Positions 1 through 10,100 of a stretch of 64,000 nt of DNA are shown in pieces. Below the pieces are notes generated by a model. That model did not search any database, was not told the origin of the DNA, and saw only the letters and a program-made list of their open reading frames with translations. A program made the position numbers and the translations under genes. The number at the start of each line of letters is the position of its first letter. Positions within the stretch are counted from its first letter, which is position 1. Source of the stretch: Micromussa lordhowensis. Taxonomy: Eukaryota > Cnidaria > Anthozoa > Scleractinia > Lobophylliidae. The stretch is from positions 24,942,493-25,006,492 of the forward strand of contig OZ026606.1 of NCBI GenBank assembly GCA_964020085.1. Direction: 5' to 3'.

Positions 1-207
1 GAAAGTCGGGGACGATTTAGGTGGTGAATCGCGGCGAAGAGAAAGTAAGGGTACATATGAATGTTGTGCCGCGTAGCACTATGAACACAAATGGTGGAAC
101 AGAGAATTAACTCTGAAGTGTAATTTAAAGTGCTAAATTGAACCCATGAAGTAACCCACTGGGCGTTAGCCCTTGTAAAGGGAATCAGGGAACCACACGA
201 GGTAAAG

Positions 208-213
208 AAAAAA
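208..213 (-). terminator. Pol III T-run terminator
   Basis: Six consecutive T on the minus strand, six bases past the 3' end of the tRNA-like gene. This is the standard RNA polymerase III stop signal. Confidence 0.5.
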
Positions 214-218
214 TATTT

Positions 219-292
219 TGACCTCGGTGGGAATCGAACCCACGACCTCCGGATTTGATCTTCCGTTACTCTGCCGACTGAGCTACGAGGTC
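219..292 (-). tRNA. tRNA-like gene, isotype unresolved
   Basis: Read on the minus strand, the 7-bp acceptor stem GACCTCG/CGAGGTC pairs fully. The D arm GCTC/GAGT, an A-box (TAGCTCAGTCGG), and a perfect T arm with box B GGTTCGATTCC are present. The anticodon arm is irregular: a 4-bp stem CGGA/TCCG closes an 8-base loop AGATCAAA, and the usual T33 is not in place, so the anticodon cannot be read safely (TCA or CAA). A run of six T follows the 3' end, as expected for RNA polymerase III. It may be a functional odd tRNA, a pseudogene, or a tRNA-derived element. Confidence 0.6.
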
Positions 293-406
293 GGACAGAG
301 AAAGTCGGGGACGATTTAGGTGGTGAATCGCGGCGAAGAGAAAGTAAGGGTACATATGAATGTTGTGCCGCGTAGCAATCAAACCCTGCGCTGTGATTGG
401 CTACCT

Positions 407-576
407 GAGCGGGCAAGATGGAGCCATCTTGCCCGCTCGAGACTACCCGCCTTGTCCCGCAAGAAAAATTTCCCCAAAAGCCATATAATAAATCCTTTAT
501 TGACCAAGCTTGTTCGGTCAAGATGGCTTGATATTGGCCTCGTTCTATTTTTGCGTGTTTATAAACACGCAAAAAA

Positions 577-611
<35 letters not shown>

Positions 612-960
612 AAGCTTGGTTAATAACCAATACATCTTGCCCACTCGGGACTACCCGCCTTGTCCCGCAAGAAAAATTTTCCCGAATGCCATACAGTAAA
701 TCCTTTATTGACCAAGCTTGTTCTAGCCTGCGTAGCAAGCGTTTCTGTGCGTTTTTAGCGAAAGGAAAACCCAGGATCGGCGAGCGAACGAGTTTTGGCC
801 GCGCTCTCTCCATTTTTCGCGCGGCCAAAACTTGTTCGGTCGCCGACTTGGGTTTTCTTTTCGCTAAAAACGCACAGGAACGCTTGCTACGCAGGCTAAG
901 CTTGTTCTTGATATTGGCCTCGTTCATTTTCTGCGTGTTTAGTGACCTCGACTCCGTCTA
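407..960. mobile_element. Nested foldback (MITE-like) elements
   Basis: Three inverted repeats are stacked here: a short palindrome at 407-439, a hairpin at 503-620 starting ACCAAGCTTGTTCGG, and a large hairpin at 724-898 whose arms begin TAGCCTGCGTAGCAAGCG. An 85-bp direct repeat (431-515 and 639-723) brackets the 503-620 hairpin, which suggests one element inserted into another. Open frames here run through the palindromes on both strands and are artefacts. The 'ataataaatcctttattgacc' edge resembles the elements at 16726 and 42508. Confidence 0.65.
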
Positions 961-1190
961 GGTCCATAAACGCAAAAAAAGAACTCGGCCATATTTATTG
1001 AAATTGCTGGTTTTCAGTGTCACGCCATTCAAAATAAGTGTTCAATAGATGAAGTCCAGAATCTGAGAAAAGAAAGAAGGTAACTATGCAAAGACTCTTG
1101 CCAAGATTCAGGTCACAGCAATTTTTCTTCTGCAAGATATGCGGAGAAGCTTTTCCCCCAAATTTATAGAGATTTGTATGGAGAAGCCAT

Positions 1191-1226
1191 CCATGTTGGT
1201 GCCCATCCGGATGGGCACCAACATGG
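1191..1226. repeat. Perfect 36-bp palindrome
   Basis: The sequence CCATGTTGGTGCCCATCC is followed directly by its reverse complement. A related inverted pair, CATGTTGGTGCAC with a short loop, occurs at 2287-2317 in the opposite setting, with matching flanks (GTATGGAGAAGCC at 1177, and its inverse-like counterpart near 2330). Both look like ends of one MITE family, or of one element interrupted by the foldback at 1743-2155. Confidence 0.55.
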
Positions 1227-1431
1227 CGGCCGGAAACCAACAGAAACATCTAGATTTCCCGAAATATGTCCCGAAAATAAGTCACTTTTTAAACACCTTG
1301 GCTTTCATGTAAATGCCGCGTCACGCAAAAGCTTAGAAATTCAACCGCAGTCTATCACAAAACGGAACAAAAATTTAGTTTTCAACTGCTCTTACACATC
1401 ATTAAAGTAAAATATCAGGCCTGGCTTGTTC

Positions 1432-1530
1432 CAAAGGTGGATAACGCTAAATCACTATCCAGTGGATAGCCTAGTTTGTTTTGTTAACACTTATCCGCTG
1501 GACAGTGATTTATCCGGTGGACAGATCGTT
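1432..1530. mobile_element. GGATAA-family foldback repeat, copy 1
   Basis: Repeated GTGGATA and TATCC blocks form an imperfect inverted repeat starting at TTGTTCCAAAGGTGGATAA. Two more copies lie in SIAE introns at 22208-22312 and 22922-23043. It is a non-coding MITE-like family with terminal TTCGAA-type motifs. Confidence 0.6.
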
Positions 1531-1742
1531 TTCACGTGACGTCATCACTTTCAAAAATCCGAAACTAAAGAACCAGCAAAGTTTTTATCCTCATCGGGCA
1601 TAAAAGACCGTATATTTATATCTGATTACAATTTTACAGCTCAATAGCGTGCTTCGTTTGGAAATCAGAGCATTTTGAATTTCAGAGTTATGTCGGTGCG
1701 TGACACAAAGCTGCGATCGCTTTTGCCGAAAAATATATACCT

Positions 1743-2155
1743 ATTCGCTACTTGCAGATGGCCCATAATCCCTTGCGTCTTTGGGGGGTAACCAGTAGAA
1801 GAAATGTATGGTATCATGACAAAAATTAGTTCGGTGAGCTCGCAAAACCAGCTACTAATGATTAAAAATGCACCAGAATTTACCAAAATCATGATAGGAG
1901 AAATTTGTACTAGTTTATAACTAAATGTAGAGAATTTTTTTTTTGTCCATACATCGTCTCTAAATCTCTACATTTGGTTATAAACTAGTACAAATTTCTC
2001 CTATCATGATTTTGGTAAATTCTGGTGCATTTTTAATCATTAGTAGCTGGTTTTGCGAGCTCACCGAACTAATTTTTTTCATGATACCATACATTTCTTC
2101 TACTGGTTATCCCCCCAAAACGCAAGGGATTATGGGTCATGTGCAAGTAGCGAAT
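1743..2155. mobile_element. 413-bp foldback element
   Basis: Arms of about 190 bp, 1743-1930 and about 1965-2155, are near-perfect reverse complements, starting ATTCGCTACTTGCA and ending TGCAAGTAGCGAAT, around a short T-rich spacer. It has no coding capacity. It sits about 480 bp upstream of the SIAE start. Confidence 0.75.
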
Positions 2156-2538
2156 CTCATGTAACTTTTTTGAGAAGTTAGAGCATTAGGAAAAGTGCTT
2201 ATGGAAATGTTTGTTTGTTAAATACAGATAATCAGTCACCTAGATAGCCAATGTAAGTTCCAGATGTTTATACTATTTTCCGGCCGCCATGTTGGTGCAC
2301 CGTAGATGTGCACCAACAGGCCATGGCGTTTCCATACTAAGCTCTGTAAATTTCTGCGAAACATTTCGACGAATGGTATCTGCGGTTTTGGTAAACGCAC
2401 AGACCTAAAACTCGGAGAAGTGTCTTCTTTATGTATTTCCAATAAAATCACAATTTCTTGACTTTATCCACTGAATGGTTTTTGATTTACTTTTTTATTG
2501 CGTGACAGTGAGCGTTATCCAGGGCCAGGAGGTTTTAG

Positions 2539-2546
2539 TGACGTCA
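2539..2546. promoter_or_regulatory. CRE-like site TGACGTCA
   Basis: A full palindromic cAMP-response element consensus lies about 80 bp upstream of the first SIAE ATG. Position fits a proximal promoter, but the match is only 8 bp and similar TGACGTCA sites occur in nearby repeats (for example at 1538). Confidence 0.3.
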
Positions 2547-2594
2547 TAAGACAATAAAAAAGTCGTCCCCAGTCTCCCTTGGTGCACGCGGTTT

Positions 2595-2613
2595 GTGACC
2601 GACAGTCGGTCAC
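2595..2613. promoter_or_regulatory. 19-bp palindrome just before the SIAE start
   Basis: GTGACCGAC and GTCGGTCAC are exact reverse complements with one central base, ending 12 bases before ATG 2626. It could be a dimeric factor site or a stable hairpin in the 5' UTR. Function is unknown. Confidence 0.4.
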
Positions 2614-2625
2614 GAGTTTTTCTTG

Positions 2626-2887
2626 ATGCACTGCCTCCTACTTTCAAGGATGTTTTCGGTAAAGTTGTGTTGGATGGTTTTGGTGGTGACATTGGCCTCG
2701 TTAAATGCCCTTGCTTTGAATGAGCGGGTGAATCCTCCAAGTGTGTTCCGTTTTGCAAACATTTATGGCGACCACATGGTTTTACAGATGAAACCCCTCA
2801 GTGCAATGGTTTGGGGATTCGGTCAAATAGGTGAAAAAGTTGTCGTCCGTTTGGAAAGTGAAGCTCAAACAACCGAGGTAGTCAAAG
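2626..2887 (+). CDS. SIAE: SIAE exon 1 (signal peptide, N-terminal domain)
   Basis: Encodes 87 codons plus one base. The start has a basic/hydrophobic leader (VKLCWMVLVVTLASLNALA) followed by a β-rich segment with FANIYGDHMVLQ, typical of the family. Donor AAAG|GTTAGT. Confidence 0.88.
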
Positions 2888-4148
2888 GTTAGTAACCTGA
2901 GTTTTTCAAAAAGTGTAATTCTTATGAATAGCGATTGGTTACAGTCCGAATGCACTGGGAACGAGTATGGTTTGTCTACTTTTCACTCAGGTTAGCCTAC
3001 TTTTAACTCAGTTTAGCCTACTTTTCACTCTGGTTAGCCTAACTAGCGTTCCGATTAGCCTACAGAGCAAGTTCCGGTTAGCCTACTCGGTTAGCTTAAT
3101 ACTTGTAATGGTAACACGATACATTTTTAAAAAATCGTTTTCCGGCAGCCAACTCCTAGGTGGTGTACTGGTCATGAGACTTGGTCGTGACCCAAATGAC
3201 CCAGGTGCAATTCTGGTTCACGCCTTTTAAAGTTGTCTTTTTCTTTTATCCTCGCTTAGAGAAAAAAAACCTAAGTATCCGGAGCCATTCCTGCAAATAA
3301 ACCCATGTAATCTTATGCACCAGTCATTTGAACCCCTCCTCCTTTGGGGGATACCTGGGGCAAACCAGGGGTTTTTGCCATGTTCTCACTAGATTAAGGT
3401 TCCCCAGTAGTTGGAGAATGCACAGCTTCTCACAGCTTCACTATGCAATGCAGGGGCTGAGCGAGGGTTTGGCGATGATTTCACTCATGGTTTGCGACCT
3501 CTTTTACTGCTTTTAGAAGACTGGGTTCAAGTTGACTTCAATTATCAAGGATCTGTTGCCTGGGGCCCGTTTCTCGAAGGTCCCTAAACGTTTCGCACCC
3601 AAAAAGCCATAGCAAAATCTCAAACCTTATGATTACAGACCTGTTTTATTCACATATTCTCAATCTAAACAGAGGTTTTCTTCACACAAGAAGTTTCAGA
3701 CGTATACACTGCTCCATTTTCAGATACAAATGAACTAAAAATGGCTTAATGGGCCCAAAAAGTTTCCGGGGCTTTCAAGAAACAGGCCCAGGATTGATCA
3801 TGATAAAACTGAATATAGCATTCTCTGGTTAAAGTTATCAAAAAACATAAACATTCAACAGCCAGTCAACTGTCTTCAACAAATAAAAAATTGTGATAAA
3901 ATGAAACATTTAAAATTTGAATACAGAGAGTAATTTGCATAATTTAAAAATACATGTATAAAGGAAGTTCGCAACAATGCTAAAAGTGCTAAAATTAATG
4001 TTTGTTTCAAAGAAGATAATTTGGTTTTATCAACTGGGTTGATAATGTGAATTGTCCACCGTAAAGAGATTTGGAAGCTTCCGAATCTCTTTACGGTGGA
4101 CAATTCACATTATCAACCCAGTTGATAAAACCAAATTATCTTGTAATA

Positions 4149-4185
<37 letters not shown>

Positions 4186-7100
4186 TGCCGCCTGTTTCAA
4201 AGAAGGTTATGTTGTGTCAGGAGTGGGCATGAGGAGCAGTTGAAAAGGGCTAGAGAGAGGAGATTAAAAGAAGAACAGTTAAAGTGGTACTATGACGAAA
4301 ATCGCACCTTTCCTATTTAAGCTATTTTAAAACATAAACAAGTAGACTGCATAAGAAGTAAAATGCTGTTTACTTCTTTCAAATATCTCTTTTCGTTCCA
4401 GAGATATTCAAGTTTTTAAAATATGCAAATTAGGCAAGTGATGACGTCATATACTCAAACAGATTTTGTACAAGTATGTTGAAAAGAGATATCTCAGCCA
4501 GTTTGTAACAGAAATGTTTGATTCTTTGCAGTAAGATTCTACTAAATGTGCTCCACAATATGAGCTTAACAGTTCTGTTACCATGGCAACATACTGGGTT
4601 CCAGACCTCCCCCATATTAAAAGCTTTTCTGGCCACCTTTGGCATTCCATTTTGATAATTGCTAACAGCACTTCATATGCATGATCCAGCAAGCTTATAA
4701 ATATGTTAGCTCGACTTTGTGGCGTTGTCTAACATTTTCAAGCTGAAAATCACCAAAATATTGAAATAAAGTGGGTGGGGCCTGGAAAAGAGTGAGTTGC
4801 CATGGGAACAGAATTTTTTGTAGCCATGGGTGTGTTTCCTGTAGATCTATTAGCCTACCAAGTTTGAAGGTTTTGCGTTGCAAATTGGCTAAGATAACTC
4901 TATTAATTATATACTCACTAAAATATTGGGTCGAGTGTATGATGTGATCAGCCATCTCATTTGCATATTTTACCCATTTTTCAAACTTAAATATCTCCGG
5001 AACTAATGCAGATATTTGCAAACGGTAAACAGCGTTTTCATTCTTTCATGGAATTCTTTGTGATACACTCAAAAAAACAAGGGGTAAAAATTTGATCATA
5101 GTACCACTTTAAAGTTAGACAATCAAATTGCAGAAGCAGAGGATGTGGTGGAGCTAGCTAAAACCGAGCTCCAGTTTTATGGGGAACTCAAAGATGCTTT
5201 CCCAAGTCCTATTAGTATAGCAAAATAATAGTGTGCAGGACATTGCATATGAAGAGAACCCCAAGGACATTAGAACAGAATACCCAAATCCTGAGCAGTT
5301 GCAGGATCCAACAAAAGTGCTGGAGATTATGGATCATAAACCCACACTAAAGGAAAAAAAGGTCTGTATTATGGGCACCATTGGCTGAAGTACCAGCACC
5401 TAGAAGAGTTCCATTATTTAACTCTACCCCAGGTGAAGCAGCAGAACCGAAGTTTGACGTTAAAAGGTCTAGGTTAAATCCAGCGGCAACGCCATTTGTA
5501 CAGGCAGCATTACCATCCAATCAAGATCTTCCGCCTGATGGTGTATCCTTTCTTCTAATACCACTGAGACCATGGTGGCAAAGCTAACAGCGACACTGTA
5601 GTATAGACTCAATAGTAACTAAATCCAACCTTCCCCCTTTAGACATAGTCAAGTTCTATGGTAATCCATGTGAATACTTCCGATTTAGTTCACGTTTTGA
5701 TGAAATGGTTGGTACCCAGAACATTTCGGAGACTCGAAAAATGTCACGTCTGTTGCAATTTCTCGATGGTCAAGTTAGAAGCGCTGTAGTGGGATTTGAA
5801 GGAGTGCCTGTTGGGTTGTTGTGGGCCCTAAAAATGCTGCAGCAACGTTTTGGGCAACCATACATGTAGTAGCGAAGGCGTGTGTTGATGCCTTGGTTGA
5901 TGGACCAAACATATCAAGCAATGATGGACCAGGATTGCAAAAGTTTGCTGACCACTTGAAGGACATTGTATGAGACTTTAAGGTCAATGAATGCTCTCCC
6001 TGAGATGAACATGACAAATTTGGCAAAAATGTCAGGAAAGCTGCCCATTGCACTGCAAGTGAGTGGAGGGATCTAGTGGAGTTTATAAGTGGCGAGCTGA
6101 GGCAGCTAATGACCCTGTGTTTGGAAAGGTTGATAAGACGAACAGGTTTGTGTCAAGAAAATACCCAAGATGTAGCGGGAAATATTCCCACCTGTCCCCA
6201 ATGCAGCAGTTGATTCCAAAGTAATGACAATGGCAACACAAGTCGGACTCAGCGGAAGTGACATACCACCTATCTCAAATAAGGATCAGAACCCTACAAT
6301 GCAGAAAGGTGTTGGTTGGAGATGCTACAGTTGTGACTCTGCGCACAGGATAGAATGTTGTCCTGATTTCATCAGCAAATCTGTTAGGCAGAGAATGATC
6401 TCGGCAACTGTTTACGTATGGGACATTTTGCTGATCAGTGCTGCCAGTCAACATTTAGATGCAAACATTGTCAGCAACCTCACCATTCCCTTGCTGCACA
6501 AAGCAACAGAAGACAAAGAGTGTGCAGGTGTGAACCTTCAGGGAAACCCAGATCCAAAAGAGCAGGCTAATGTGAATGCCACCACCACAGAGCCTATTGA
6601 ACCTATTGGAATGTCCAGCCACACATTCCAAAACATCAAGAACCACAGCTGGGAGTGAAGAAACATTTCTCTCAAAAGCAATCTCTGACAGACTTGGGTT
6701 AGAAGTAAACAGCTGTAACATGTTAGCTGTATGTTCATTGTCAGGCGAGTCTTCAGTAAAAGTCGGCCAAGCCAACATTCAAGTGAAAGTTGTTGATAGT
6801 CTTGATGACCATACTGTTACTATTGAAAATGTTTAAGTCGTAGACAATCTTATCATCACAACAACAAGGTCAAAGGACTTGTCATGATGGCCCCATTTAA
6901 AGGACCTTAAAATTCCTGATGTTGACAACAAGCAGGTGACAATGCTGATTGGTGCAAATGTTCCTGAAGCCCAAGTCCATGAAGAATCACTCCTGGACGA
7001 GGTGAATACAAGAGTATGCGCCAACTCTTCAGAGAAGACCAAAATGGGTTAAGTCGAGATGTGATGCGCAGATTGGTGAACTAGTACTTCTAGCTGATGA

Positions 7101-10100
7101 TAAGGTAGTCTGCAACAGATGTCCTATGGGCCGAGTGGTAGAAGTAAACTGGAGAAGACAGAGGAGTACGGTCTGCCCGAGTCAAGATGGCAAGTGGCAT
7201 GTTTAAACTCATCACAATAGATGAGCTTGGGAACTGGTGCCGGAAAGGTTAGCGGGGAGCAGAACCATAAGCCGAAGGGGAGGTATCCATGGCAACCCTG
7301 TAAGCGGGAACCACCCCCAGAAGCAGCCGCTAACTGGCACCGTCACACTGAAAGAATCAGTGGAAACAACTTACCTGACCCGTACTTACCTAGATATGAA
7401 CCACCAAAGCGGAGGGGGCGGGAGGGAGCAAGAATCCGCAAAGATTCGCTACACACAGTGCAAAAAGATCCGCAATGATCTGCTAGCAGTACAGCACATG
7501 CGATGCAACAATACACAATAGCCCTGCAATCCCCATAGGGCCGCCCTGCAAGTCACGTACTATTAAGCGAAACACCGCTGACCGCATTGGTTTGAGTCTA
7601 ACTTAGCCTAAATTCCATTTAGCCACATTTAAACTCATCACAATAGATGAGCTTGGGAACTGGTGCCGGAAAGGTTAGCGGGGAGCAGAACCATAAGCCG
7701 AAGGGGAGGTATCCATGGCAACCCTGTAAGCGGGAACCACCCAAGGTAACCCCTCTCCAGGTGCTTGGAGAATGGAGGGACCCGAGAACAGGGTGACCTG
7801 GAACCTCCACTCCCCAGATAGACCCCAAGCACCGAGCCGCAAAGCAATAAAGAGAATGACACATACCTGACCATGGACATGACCACCTCCCACGGCAAGG
7901 TCCAAGACAATGAATGCGCCTGGCGATGAGAGGCAAGCAGAAGGCAATCAGAGGTGGAGCAGGTGACCAGCAAGACTCGAGGTCGGCGTAAACCCAAGAA
8001 CAGGACAGGACCACGAAGGTTTCCAGCTGAAGAGCAAGGATGCTGTGCTGAGGCAAAGGCTGGGTGACAGCCCGATACGCTGGCAGTGCACAGCCAGGAG
8101 AGATTGTACCTAGGGGAGGTGACAAGCTACGAAGAAGATGCCAGCTTGGAGGATAGGGCCGCTAAAGATTCTGATGGGGTCCTAATGTACAATTGATAAG
8201 CAGAGCTCGTCCAGCGGCCCAAGGCTTGAATTAGGTGATCTGGAACGCCGTTGCGTGCCGCCACAGTGGCAGCACCGATGCGGAAGCTGTGGCTAGAGAA
8301 ATTACCTGGAACGTTCTCAGAGGACAGGATCTGCCGGAGCCACTCTGTCAGCAAAGTGCGTGAAAGGGGCTGCCCATTCTGGAACAGGAACAAGGGGCCC
8401 GAACGGTCACCCCTGCTAGCAAGATAACTTAACACTGAGTGGACTGCGCAGAGCGGGGGCTGGCCGCGGCCGATATGGATAAATGCACCTTTCCTAAACG
8501 GATCAGTCTTCGAGCCCTTGATTTTTAAGCGCATGCACGAGGGGGCAGACAGAGAATCCACTGCAATGTCTTGAACGCCAAGATGAAGGGACGGAGAGAA
8601 GCTAGCCAGACTAGGCACGGTGAACTCTGAGGCGCGGAGAAAACCAAAGTACCCCAAGGTGCAGGCTGCCCAGAACATGAGGTGATCCGAGAGATGAAGA
8701 TCCAGGGACCGCCAAATCAGAAGCATCAAGTCATCTGTGATCGGCAAACGGGAGGAAGAGGAGGAGCCCTGATAACGCTTGATGCCACGGACCACCCTCT
8801 GAAGGCGGAGACAGTTAGCAAGGGGGTCTGAGAACCCCTGTTCAATATGGAGTGCTCGAACTCCAGACAAATAGACCTTGATCGAAGAATGCTGAATGCG
8901 ATTGGCCAAGAAGGTAGCAAACAGGCACAGTGTCCACTCGTCAGCCGGACACGGTGAACCAGAGGCATGAACCTTGCCAAGTTGAGCGCAAAACGAGATA
9001 AACTGAGCTTGGGCTGAGGCATAAGACCGACGCGTAGATGGGGCCAGGCCTTGAAGCAAGAAGGAATGGCACTGCTGTTCTAGGGCGGAGAGGTCAACTC
9101 TGCCAGGAGTTCGGGAGGGACCACTGTGGGAAACGGCTGTGCCTCCGGGGCCAGGCGACGAAACTCCTGCCAATGAAAACGAGACAAGGCATCAGCTAAT
9201 TGATTGGAAACACCAGGGACATGTTGGGAGGAGAACGAGAAGCTGTGACGAGCAGCGGAAAATAAGAGGCTGCGCAGCAACCGCATTAGGCAAGGCACTC
9301 TTGAGGTGCGGGTATTTAAGATGTGGACGACTGCATCGTTGTCAGAGCGGAAAAGAACATGTTTCTTGACCCAAGAATGTCCCCAGACATGAGCTGCCAG
9401 AACTATCGGGAAGAGCTCCTTGTATGCAATAGACTGCAACTGCTGGGACGCTGCCCAGGATCCAGCAAACCATTGGCTCTTCAAGTATGCTCCATAGCCG
9501 AGTGAGCCCGCTGCATCAGAAGACACTTCGACATCAGCCTCAGGTAGCAATCCTGGGAAGAGCCAGAAGCTAACGCCATGCCAATCTGCCAAGAACTGGT
9601 GCCACCAACGAAGATCCAAGTGAAATTCTCGGTTCAGGCGAATAGGGTGATCTCTCCTCCGGAAGCAGCATAACAGGTCAATCATGCGGCGTAGAAAAGT
9701 CCTTCCCGGCCAGACCACTTTGGCGGCATGATGCAAGTGGCCGATAAGAGACTCAAGCTCGCGTCTATTACACCATTTTCGGGGGAGCCACGAACCAATC
9801 AGCTCTTGCAACGACGACAACTTGTCCTGGGGTAAGCGTGCCACTTGGGTGATAGAGTCAAGCTCGATCCCCAGGACGACAAGCACTGAAGAGGGGCCAA
9901 CACATTTGCCTGGATGCAAAGGTAGACCCAGGCGATGACAGACCTCCAAGGCAGTAGCCAGGTTCTGGGCACATTGAGGGGACTGGGCAGGGCCTGCAGT
10001 AATAAAGTCGTCCAAGTAATGAAGGAGATCTGGGATCTGGTAGGAGGTGACAAGAATCCATTCCACCATGTCTGCAATGGAGTTGAAGATAAATGGGGCC

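Larger units (their letters stand above)
1..376. repeat. 299-bp direct-repeat unit carrying a tRNA-like gene
   Basis: Bases 1-77 recur almost exactly at 300-376, giving a period of 299 bp, and the two copies diverge right after position 77/376. The tRNA-like gene lies between them. This looks like the end of a tandem array of tRNA-bearing units that continues off the left edge. A 77-bp repeat is too long for a target-site duplication. An alternative is a repeat-mediated duplication around a single tRNA-derived element. Confidence 0.6.

Noticed and set aside
320..961. Long open frames on both strands (213 and 122 codons)
   Set aside because: They run through foldback palindromes, so both strands stay open by symmetry. 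The translations contain inverted-repeat text and match no protein pattern.
7619..8125. 168-codon minus-strand frame after the recombinase
   Set aside because: It covers the B1 repeat and 3' UTR of the Ngaro element, and overlapping frames are equally open because of high GC. No domain pattern.
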